The notes below the pieces were generated by a model, which had not been told where the DNA came from, did no database searches, and worked only from the letters and a program-made list of their open reading frames with translations. Shown piece by piece: positions 1 to 10,673 of a DNA stretch of 64,000 nucleotides. Origin of the DNA: Syngnathus acus (lineage: Eukaryota; Chordata; Actinopteri; Syngnathiformes; Syngnathidae); contig NC_051096.1 of NCBI RefSeq assembly GCF_901709675.1, positions 8,211,001 through 8,275,000 on the forward strand, in the 5' to 3' direction. The position numbers and the translations under genes were made by a program. Position 1 is the first letter of the stretch; each line of letters begins with the position of its first letter.

Positions 1-3000
1 GTTGGACGAGCTATCCTTTCGAGCCGGCAGTGCCACTGAATGGAGGGAAACTGCCAGGTCAGACTAAAGAGAAGAAGAAAATAACATGTCAGCTTATGTC
101 ACAGTAGTGAGAGTCCTCCTGCACATCACAAATCTTCCCATGCCTTTCAATTTGTGACGTCTGCATTGGTTTTGGGACTGCTCCGCAGGTGGCTTAAGTT
201 TGAAGAGGATGTGGAAGACGGAGGAGAAAGATGGAGCAAGCCTTACGTGGCCACTTTGTCATTGCACAGTTTATTTGAACTGCGTAGCTGCATCCTCAAT
301 GGCACAGTCATGCTGGATATGAGGGCCAAGAGTATCGAGGAAATTGCAGGTGGAGACGCTTTTTGTTCCTCAATGACGTGTAGAGGTTGCCAATAAAGTG
401 CCATGAACTTTTGGACCCAAAGCTGCCTTTAATACTGCGTGCTGTTTCTTGCTTCAGACATGGTGATCGATAGCATGGTGGCGTCGGGCCAGCTCAAGGA
501 GGACCTGCGGGCCAAGGTGCGTGAGGCTATGCTGAAGAAGCACCACCATCAGAACGAGAGAAAGCTCAGTAACCGCATCCCTTTGGTGCGCTCCATCGCT
601 GACATAGGCAAGAAACATTCTGACCCATTCTTGCTCGAACGAAACGGTGAGATTCTTCAATGCACTCACTTTTCTTTTTCCGCCATATGATCGATCCCAC
701 GTGAAGTCTTTCTAAAAATGACGTGTTTATATCTTTCGACGCCGCGTGCGTGCGTACAAGGTGGATGGTAAAAGTGAGTACCACCTAGGGATGGAGCAAA
801 AATTGTGAAAGAGAAATCTGGGTGCCAAGTATTGTTTGTGTCTGTATGGCTGCCTTGGTTTGAAAATACTCATCTTGAACAAGCGCATGGCTGTAGCGCC
901 GCTCGGTGTACATTTTAGTGAGCATTTTCAGATTGGGATCAACGTGATGGTGATGGGATTAGCTCGAGTGGCAAGAATAAATTGGAGTGTGATCCCTGTA
1001 GGTGTCCTGGACCCATTTGCTTTGGGTGTTTGCCTCTCGATAATTGCACCGATTTTGTCTTTCCTGGCATGCAATTTTGAAGCTTTGCCTAACCAGTCAC
1101 GTGATTGTTTCAGCTTGAGTGAGAGAGGCAGGTTTTTGGGTCTTGCCGACACTTCCTCACTGAATGGTTTGATTTGCTCCCTCGATGCATGCGTGGATCT
1201 CTGGAATAACATTTCTGCTATGCCGCTCACCCTCTCTGGCTGGCTGCTTCCGATACCATCCTTTTGATCGAGTTCACCTGTTTTTCTTATGTGCTCCATC
1301 CCTTTCTTCCTCTTTCTCCTTTCCCTGCCTTCTTTCTCCATTATTAGGAGAGGGCCTTTCCTCTTCGCGTCTGTCCCTCCACAAGCCAGGAGCTGGCTCT
1401 TCTGCCTCCAACCTGCCGCAGAGACGGGAGTCCCGAGTTTCCATCCTACTCAACCACCTCCTACCGTCCTCTTCCTCCAACACGGGGCCCCGCCCCCCGG
1501 GCACCCCTCAAAGTACCCCCTCGTCCTTTCGCCGTGCCTCCCCGAGCCCCCCGCGCAACCACGCAGCCGGCTTTGGCCCTGGTAGCATCCCAGAAGTGGT
1601 GGTATCTCCGCCCAAGGATGACGAGGCGCCAAAGTGGGCAGAGGAAGAGGCGGCGGCATTGCCCCAGTTGAGCCGCCAATCTTCCTGTGCGTCCCAGGGA
1701 TCCGAGCAGCTGCCCTTAGAAGGCAAATATCTGTGTAGCCCGCCAGTGTGAGTCACAGCTTGATCAGAAAACACTAGCACAAGCATGAAAGCTCTGCTTC
1801 CTGTTAACTTTGCGGCCATCTCATCAATTACCCATGGCAAAGTTCATCTTCTGAGGCATCCTTACCCCCTTTTCCCACCAACCTTTACACTACTGTGTAA
1901 TGTCTCACTTCTCACTGCACTCGTGCAGAGGGAGGGAGGGAGCCAGGAGATGAGCAAGGGTGTGTTCAGGGCTTCTCCTGGCCTGGCCACCATGTAACTC
2001 CGCCCCTGCAGGTCCTTTATTTTTAAGTCCAACAGTCAGTAGCATTGTGATTCTGGGGGTGGACACAAACCATGAAAATAGACCAGGTGTCTGCCCCTTT
2101 TTTCAGATTCTTACCAACATGTACTGTACATTACTACCATGTACTATTTTCCGAAATGAATCTTGAAAAAGGCCATTGAAGCAAGTTTGCACAGTAGTGT
2201 AAATGTGACGGTAATGCTTTTCAAGAATCACTCGCTCAGTCCCAAGTCTCCTCTCTGACCCCTGCACATTTTCAAAGCATTCCTTGATGTCTTGCTTGAT
2301 CAAGTCTCTTCATAGCTTTTTGGTTGAGGTGGAAAATGCTCTGCGCTCCGTCCCATTGCTCGTTATCTTTCTCTGCCTCATATGCGGCATGTGCTGGGAT
2401 GGCTCCTTGTTAGTTAGGTTATTATTAGATGTCTGCGCTCGGCCAGGACTGGCTCCGTATCAAAGTATGGAACTTTGGTACAACCCATCACTTGTTGAAC
2501 CTGAGAAGTTGTGCAAAAGGTTCGTCTTATTTTAGCCGCTAAGCGTCTGTAATTGAATCCTCTTCGAGGAGGATCTAAACTTTTTTTCTTCCCAGGAGGC
2601 AAGTGACTTTGGCTGTGGGGGTTGCCTGACTTGAATTGGATTATCACGCTGTAATCACTAGTCTAATTAGTGTGCTTTGGTGAAAGTCGAAGACTTTAAA
2701 TAGCTGACCGCATTACTGTATATTTAGTGAAATAGTAGCGGACAACTTTCACATGTCATTTGGGCTCTTTCTTTTGTTGCTATAGATTCTTGGAACTGTA
2801 AGAATGTCCTCACGTAGCTTGTATCCTGTTAAAACTCATGTGACAGGATATGAACATACAATCCAATCCACTTTTTTTTTTTTGGTCCCAGTTCTTCCGG
2901 TGCCAATTTCAGTTATGTATTTTAATGTTTGGCATAGATGTGCCGATTCATCACTTCTGTAAAAGTTGGTGTGGGTGGGTGGGTGGACATTCCACGGTTT

Positions 3001-6000
3001 AGCCTTCCTTTTAGCGGATGCAACCTAGGCTAATCCCTCTCTTATTCCAAGAGGCTTTGTCGGGTATGTGAGCAATCAGGCTCCTGTTCACCGCTCACAT
3101 CTATTGTTAAAAAACAAAATAAATCAAAGAAATCCCACTTAAAGAATTTGCAAAAAGTAGTAAAAACAGAAATGCTGAAATGTAACTTGAAGTCGTTCAA
3201 TGTTTTGCGCTTGGGCTATTCTTGAGTTGCGGTCATTAATCCTGTTGGATTGAATAAATGGCATATTTACACGTAATAAATTGGAATTAGCCAGGGATGA
3301 CTTGGGTGTTAGTTTTTATGACCGACGTGCTGATGCAGTTGCTGGAAATAAATAGAGAGGGAAAACGGGCTCTTGCCGAGGATCCACAGAATAGTATGAG
3401 GCATTACCCCCATTCTGTGTGGACATTACATTTCACAATTCATAACTAGCCGCATGTTAACTGAAGTGCTAGCGTTTCCTGTTTGCGTTTCTTTACAAAA
3501 CCAGCTAGCATATATTCCATGTGAAGTTGCCGTACTCTCCATGCCAACTCTTTTTGTCCTGATTCCAAATACAGACAGTCACGTCCGAGACCATTTTTGT
3601 AGAACTGAAGAATTTCACATTCAATATATGTATTCAATTTCCTATATAGCTGAATCATGGCTCGTGTTTGACTTGTGATTAACCCTTTAAATGAAGGTCA
3701 TCCAATCGGGAAACTGCAGAAAATATTCTATTCCTGCATGTGTGTGCTCTACATTTCTATGTGGTGTGCTACAAAAAAAAAAAATGCATTGAATTTCCGC
3801 TTGAATGAATGGAATGGGAGAAGTGTCAACGAAGACGTACCGATGGGTCACGGCTCTGCTCAAATAACCTTCTGTTCTCCCACTGTCCATTCTCCGTTCC
3901 CTACCAGGACCACTTGTTCATCCCCACTCGGTCCCCAACTACCTGGACAGCGAGAAAGCAGTGGAGAGGCGGCCTTCCAAAGTAGGGGTCAGTAGAGAAA
4001 GCAGCAGTGTGGACTTCAGCAAGGTAACCTAACCGTAGTGCTGAGCACAGACAATCCATCGATCACCGTGCAGGAGTTGTGTTGACAATTCCCTGATCAA
4101 GAGGGAACCTCACCATCTTCCTTTTGAAAGCAACATTTTGGAAATGTTTTGCTTTGCATGGTTGTCCATTTGGCCATTTCTATTCCTCCTCCGGCAAGCT
4201 GGCAAGCTGGCATGCAAGCTGCCATTAGTGGATTACAAAAGCACCCATCACGTCTTCCAAAAATAAGGTGCACTGTTTATGAGTCACCGCGCCACAGACT
4301 GCCATTGCACTCAATTATTCAAGTGTCATGGCAGGAAATGCTTCACAGCTTTCAACTGTCTTTGCTCAGTACTCTGTAGGTGTCAGTCTACAACTGTCAG
4401 GAAAAAAAGTTGGGCTTCGCAATATAGTGGTTAAATTCACCATGCAGATTTGGAACCAATAGAGACTGCACCTTCCATATATTGTCCCAACTTTTCTTCT
4501 GATTTTAAGGTTGTAGATGCTAACTCTCCTTAGCTTACCTTTGCTACACTAGCAACCTTCTGCTCTACCTAAGAGCCCCAAAAGTCCCATTCCTCACACT
4601 TTACTGTCCTTCAAATGGTCTTCGCTGCAATCGCATTCAGTTGTTCTCTTGGTTTAGGTGGATATGAATTTCATGAAGAAGATTCCTCCTGGTGCTGAAG
4701 CCTCCAATGTTTTGGTGGGAGAAGTTGATTTCTTGGAGAAACCTATCATCGCCTTTGTTCGGCTGTCCCCTGCGGTTCTTATCACCGGCCTCACCGAGGT
4801 TCCCGTGCCCACGAGGTACTCTGCTTATTTCAAGATGAATAATGCATTGGAAAAGGACCTCTGCTGCTTATTTTCGTTCGCACAGTGAACGAAATGAAAT
4901 GTTATCATTTGCATTGTTGATGTCTGTCTTTTCCAAAGGTTTCTCTTCCTGCTTTTGGGTCCTCACGGAAAGGGTCCTCAGTACCATGAAATCGGAAGAT
5001 CTATGGCCACGCTGATGACAGACGAGGTGCCATAGTTAGAATTTTCATATGAACCCTCATTTTATGCAAGATTCATGTTCCGTCAGGTGCATTGTAATTA
5101 ATCTCACTGGCTTATTGTAAACAAAAGAAGATGCTAATATTTATCCATTAGGGAACTCAACAAAGACTTATTTGTGTGATTGTGTAGATCTTCCACGATG
5201 TGGCGTACAAGGCCAAAGACCGTACGGATATCCTGTCTGGGATTGATGAGTTTCTTGATCAAGTGACGGTCCTCCCTCCTGGAGAGTGGGATCCCACCAT
5301 CCGAATTGAACCCCCTAAAAATGTCCCATCCCAGGTTGGTTTCATTCTGTTAAGTGAAACTCATTTACTAAAGGTTTGCGTCTGCGGGGTCAAAAAATGG
5401 CTGGTATCGAATGAGTTTAAAATTCTGCAGGTGTAACCCGGCACCACGGCACGTACAGATGGCTGTGGTTATTCTAGCGAGGAGAAGGCATGGAACAGTA
5501 CCTTCGTTGTGTTCCGTGCTATATGGAGGGTCTTTTTGTACCCTTCTCCTGAGTGATACCTTTTAACAATGAGGTCTCTGTAATGCTGTGGAAGCGCTTT
5601 GCAGGCCATGCCTTATCACTTCGATGTGGCTCCAAAAATGTCCGTCAAAACGCAATAGAACGTTATTTGAGGTTAATCAGAAGCACTTGAAATTAGGGCA
5701 GGAAGAAAAAAAAAAGTCACTGTACTTGTCCGTATCTGTCTTCATATGTCTGTATGTTTGTGAGCAGCTCAAGAGGAAGAGGCCATCCCATCCAAACGGC
5801 ACCGCATCCCCAGCGGGAGAACTGGAAAAGGAAGAGGACCACCACGTGGGACCAGAGCTGCAGAGGACCGGAAGGCGAGTACAGCACATTTTTGTGGGAC
5901 TGCAGAAAATCCAAAGTATACTTTGACTTCCTCTACAATTTTACCTTTTTTTGTTTTTGTTTTACATAATTGTTTTGTATTCTATAAAAACGTTTTGCAA

Positions 6001-9000
6001 GAGGTGTAAATTTAGTTTAAGAAATAAGTAATACTAGAGCGCGTGAAACATTTCAAATGTCAGCAGTGCCAGTAGCCTGACATTTGTGTCTTAACGGTGA
6101 CTGATTGTCTAAGGTTGTAGCCAGGCGTACAGTGCAGCTTTATATAAACCACACACACGCACGCACTCCAAGAACACTCTGCACACTGATTTATTTACAC
6201 GTTGGTCCTCCTTTTCAGCATTTCTATAAAAGGCGCAGAGCATGAGCAAGCCATAAATGTAACAGGGCTTAATGTAAAGAAAGATAGCAGAAAGTGGGGC
6301 AGTGAGCTTTTCAAAAGGCTGCCAGCAGCTGTGGCAAGAATAAAATAAATGAATGTCTCAGAGAGGATTTGTGGAAAAAAAATCAAATGAGCAGTTAATC
6401 ATACCTCTCTCTCTCTTTTTAGAATATTCGGTGGCCTGATACTGGACATCAAGCGGAAGGCCCCGTTTTACTGGAGTGACATCCGAGACTCGTTCAGCTT
6501 GCAGTGTCTGGCCTCCGTTCTCTTCCTCTATTGTGCCTGCATGTCTCCCGTCATTACTTTTGGAGGTCTGCTCGGAGAGGCCACCAAAGGCAACATTGTG
6601 AGTTTGACAGATTGTTCAGGAAATGCCAAAATGCGCTTTATAATATTGGTAATAAAAATTAAAAAAAATAGTCAGTGGATGTGCGGCAGGTAGTGGCTTG
6701 ACTGTAATTATTGTTTACTTCTGTCACTCGGTATGCAATAAAGTGCTGCACAATGATATGACAAGTGACACTTTCAATGTCATCATTTTTGTTTGCTTCC
6801 CTCCCTCTCTTTCTCATCACTCTTTGTCTCTTATGTCTACAGAGTGCCATCGAGTCTCTTTTTGGGGCATCCTTGACTGGAGTAGCTTATTCCCTCTTTT
6901 CTGGCCAACCCCTAACCATTCTCGGCAGCACAGGACCTGTTTTAGTGTTTGAGAAGATCCTCTTTAAGTTCTGCGTGTAAGTTGGAGTCACAATTTGCAT
7001 AGCGTGTATGGGGGGATTGATTCATAACCATCCATGTTTTTTTTTTTCTCCCACCTCAGCGATTACGGACTGTCCTACCTGTCGTTACGAACGAGTATTG
7101 GTCTGTGGACAGCTTTCCTATGTTTGGTCCTGGTTGCCACGGATGCCAGCTCCCTGGTCTGCTACATCACCCGCTTCACAGAGGAAGCTTTTGCAGCGCT
7201 CATCTGCATCATCTTCATCTACGAAGCTCTCGAGAAGCTATTCCACCTGGGAGAACATTATCCCGTCAACAGCCACAACATCTTGGAAAACCTCACGTCG
7301 TATTCGTAAGTATTTGCATTTTTTTGTTAGGGTCGTGTAGGTTCAGGACATGCGGTGTCAAAAATGGATCGATGCACTTGATGCATACTTTACATAATAC
7401 AAGCTAGCTTCAGTGGACATCTTTGTCAGTCAACAAGTCCGCATTTGGTATTGTCAATTGTCAACCTATCCTTAAAAGTAAACAGAAGGGCACTCTGACA
7501 GAATGGAAGGAATGTAGCTTGCATATCAACAAAAAGAATTCCTGGCAAATGAAGGAGGTTGGGAGAAGTTTACTTTTTTTATATTCTTGGGAACTATCTC
7601 ATTTGCTCAATTAAGTTGGAGATGCTCCCATCAGAATTCTCTCACAAAGATTGAAATAAATCAGTCCACAACTCTGACAATGAAATGTTCTTTTTCAAAT
7701 GGTCTTGCTCGCAGGTGTCAGTGCTCTCCGCCAGCTAATGCCTCAGCTCAGCTCCTGAATAAATGGAATCAGACTGGATACAGTCCAGACTCCGTACCCT
7801 GGAGTAGCCTCAATGTTTCGGTAAGGCGGCTGCATAGTGACCTCCGGTGTCCAAGGCATTTAAAGACGACGACAACAGTTTGATATCGTTACAACGGCTG
7901 CACAGACTGAAATGACGGTCCTGTTTTCTGTAGATGTGTCAAATGCTCAACGGGGAGTTTGTGGGCACAGCCTGCGGCAGCCATGGGCCGTACATCCCCG
8001 ATGTTCTCTTCTGGTCCATCATCCTCTTCTTCACCACATTTTTCCTCTCCGCCTTCCTCAAGCAGTTCAAAACGGAGCGATACTTCCCCACCAAGGTTGA
8101 GGGATTTGATCATTCAAAGCGACACTGCTTTCAAAATGGACAGCTCTCGGTTTGATTCGTTCTTTTTGTCGTAGGTGCGATCCACAATTAGTGACTTTGC
8201 AGTGTTCATAACGATCATGATCATGGTGTTGGTGGACTATTTGATGGGGATCCCTTCCCCGAAGCTGAACGTCCCTGATCGTTTTGAGGTAGCCATTTTT
8301 TCTTCTTCTTCCCCCATTCAAATGACTTACGGTTAGCAATGACTCCAATGATCTTCTGAGAAGCAGGTCAACACATTTCCAGGCTGTCCAACCCAAATTT
8401 GGCGCACTTTTGCCTCCTTCCCGCACAGCCTACTTCAAAGAACAGAGGCTGGCTGATGGATCCGTTAGGAGACAACCCCTGGTGGACGCTGTTGGTGGCA
8501 GCGCTTCCCGCCCTGCTGTGCACAATCCTCATTTTTATGGATCAACAGATCACAGCTGTCATTATTAACCGCAAAGAGCACAAGCTCAAGGTCAGTCCCG
8601 GAAGGTGCCGTATGTGAGAAAGCGCAAATTGCCTCCGACTTGTACTCGTCTCCTTGACTGACCCGCAGAAAGGCTGCGGCTATCACCTGGACTTGCTGGT
8701 GGTGGCAGTCATGCTGGGCCTGTGCTCCATTATGGGCCTGCCCTGGTTCGTGGCAGCCACCGTCCTCTCCATTTCGCACGTGAACAGCCTCAAGGTGGAA
8801 TCGGGCTGCTCCGCTCCCGGAGAACAGCCAAAGTTTCTCGGTATCCGGGAGCAGCGGGTCACCGGATTCATGATCTTTGTCCTCATGGGCTGTTCTGTTT
8901 TCATGACATCTGCGCTCAAGGTGAGGCAAGGAGAAGCCTTGCTTGTCTTTGTGCACTCTATGATAACTCGTCTGTACTCTTTCCAGTTCATCCCTATGCC

Positions 9001-10026
9001 AGTGCTGTATGGAGTCTTCCTCTACATGGGTGCCTCCTCTCTCAAAGGCATCCAAGTATGTTTGTGAAACGTGGGCTCGGTTTGTGGAAAACTTCCCAAG
9101 GGCTTCTCGGATTGATGCCTTTGATTCCCTCCACAGTTCTTTGACAGAATCAAGCTGTTTGGCATGCCTGCCAAGCACCAGCCTGATCTTATTTACTTGC
9201 GTTACGTGCCGCTGTGGAAAGTCCATATCTTCACCCTGGTACAGCTCACCTGCCTGGTACTGCTTTGGATCATCAAGGCCTCTGCTGCAGCGGTGGTCTT
9301 CCCCATGATGGTAGTAAAGTTAACGTTACAATCAGAATGACTTGATCATTGACAAGAATTTTGTCTTTGTCAATCTTTGCAGGTTCTTGCGCTGGTCTTT
9401 ATCCGAAAGCTTCTCGACTTCTTCTTCACGAAGCGAGAGTTGAGCTGGCTCGACGACTTGATACCAGAGAGCAAGAAGAAAAAAGAGGATGACAAGAAAA
9501 AGAAAGCACGCGCCAAGCTGGTACGTTCCATTTACGGCAAACATTGTGGTGTTGAGCCAGGTAGGGTCTCACTCACTTTTTCTTTCAGGAAGCGGAGTCT
9601 CGATTGCAGAAGGAAGAGGGACTGGGGCTGCAGGTCAGCTATGAAGGCTCCAATCTGCTGAACATCCCAGAAAAGTCCCTCTCGGGAAGGTCAGTCCATT
9701 ACAATGAAACCGTGTTTCTCATTTTTGTATTGCACCTTAATTGTTCCGTCGCGTAAAAGGTCAACAGTGGCAAGAAAAAGAAAAAGCTGTGCTTTGAGGG
9801 CTGAGATGAGCAAAAAGAGGTCCGAACTTTCTTACTGTATCTTGAACAGATCGTACAGAATAGGAGTAGTCGCAGACCACAGGCTCCCACAGGAAGAAGA
9901 GGTAGCAAGACAGTGTGTTTGGAAAACAACTGATGCATCCTAACCTTTCACACACACACACAGACAGTTAGAGCATGGCCTAAACTCTACACATACTTTA
10001 TAAAAAGCACTTTAATTGCTTAACCT

Positions 10027-10072
<46 letters not shown>

Positions 10073-10673
10073 CGTTCAAGCAACCTCACTATCATGTTCA
10101 TCCGTGGAAACTTAACATGGCTTTTGCTGTGCTCCGTCAACTCTGGTGTTTGTGTGTTTGAGCCGTCCGTCCGTCCGTCCGTCCGTTCGTCCTTGGCTCC
10201 TCTTGCTTTGATGTGTACCTGCTTGTCTTCTCTAAGTTAGTATTTGTCTATTTCCATTTCGGCACCGAGTCGTTCAAGGTCCGAATATCTCTGATGAAAT
10301 GGCCACAAGTGGATCACGGAGGGCAGTGAACTGGAGCGGTGACTCGCATGGCCCGCATTTGTATTGACAGTAGACATGGATTTATTCTGCCTTGTACATT
10401 CCGACTCCCCCCCCCGATTATTTTCCGATCCGAATGGGAGAAATGTGAGAGACGGACGGCGTAAGAATGTGAAGGCAATGTGCTGGCATTTGTTAAGCCT
10501 CCCAGACTCAGCAGCCCCTCCTTATCCTTTCTGGATACCGTGAAGGTCTTGTGTCCTTGTCTCATTTTGTATCCGTCCTTCCTGTCAACAGCCGGGAGAA
10601 GGCGGCCTGCGTTAGAGTGGACGTCAGCCCGGACACACCGGGAGAGGGTTCCACCGCAGAGACCTTCCTGTGA
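1..10673 (+). CDS. slc4a7: Electroneutral sodium bicarbonate cotransporter NBCn1 (5' part off the window)
   Basis: Plasma-membrane Na+/HCO3- cotransporter used for acid extrusion. Exons: 1-57, 189-349, 458-646, 1348-1747 (cassette), 3908 or 3951-4023, 4658-4815, 4939-5026, 5188-5334, 5768-5874, 6423-6597, 6843-6976, 7060-7305, 7715-7820, 7934-8095, 8175-8288, 8429-8590, 8669-8920, 8987-9055, 9137-9310, 9383-9520, 9589-9689, 10592-10673; phases agree throughout. Without the cassette, 978 residues lie in the window. The first exons carry the SLC4 cytoplasmic domain ([13 protein letters not shown]), later ones the membrane domain ([37 protein letters not shown]). The third extracellular loop keeps the cysteine pattern CQC...MC...AC and NxS/T sites. 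[20 protein letters not shown] and a DDKKKK tail fit SLC4A7 better than SLC4A8 or SLC4A10. It ends AETFL, a class I PDZ ligand like mammalian ETSL. The N-terminus is missing at the left edge. Confidence 0.93.
1348..1747 (+). other. slc4a7: slc4a7 serine/proline-rich cassette exon
   Basis: A 400-nt exon between a ttattag acceptor and a gtgagt donor. It enters in frame from the exon ending at 646, giving [12 protein letters not shown], which matches the start of the large optional regulatory insert of mammalian NBCn1 (NGEGLSASRHSL). It encodes about 133 residues rich in Ser and Pro and low in structure. Its length is not a multiple of three, so including it changes the reading phase; the alternative acceptor at 3951 restores it. 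That this is a cassette is inferred from the mammalian gene and from phase. Confidence 0.8.
3908..4023 (+). other. slc4a7: slc4a7 exon with two phase-specific acceptors (3908 and 3951)
   Basis: The acceptor before 3908 has a strong pyrimidine tract and joins in frame to the exon ending at 646 (one base left over). The internal acceptor before 3951 (ctggacag) joins in frame to the cassette exon ending at 1747 (two bases left over). The opposite pairings reach a stop within this exon. Both readings end with SVDFSK and continue into VDMNFMKK at 4658, as in NBCn1. The 3951 acceptor has a weaker pyrimidine tract. Confidence 0.65.
5875..6422 (+). other. slc4a7: Probable GC-AG intron in slc4a7
   Basis: The exon 5768-5874 must end in GPELQRTG plus two bases (ag) to join [12 protein letters not shown] at 6423. 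The bases after 5874 read gcgagt, a GC donor. The nearest GT, at 5879, would put the next exon out of frame and reach a stop after about 18 codons. The intron ends in a good pyrimidine tract and AG at 6421-6422. Confidence 0.75.
10029..10070. repeat. (TG)21 dinucleotide repeat
   Basis: Uninterrupted TG run inside the last slc4a7 intron (9690-10591). A short TCCG run lies just downstream at about 10163-10187. No coding exon was recognised in this 0.9-kb intron. Confidence 0.95.

Noticed and set aside
836-1267. 143-codon frame between slc4a7 exons
   Set aside because: Intronic; no similarity to SLC4 proteins and not bounded by in-phase splice sites.
9704-9943. 79-codon open frame as an extra slc4a7 C-terminal exon
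   Set aside because: The sequence does not resemble any NBC tail, no suitable acceptor in the needed phase was found, and 9689 joins 10592 in frame to a PDZ-ligand end.
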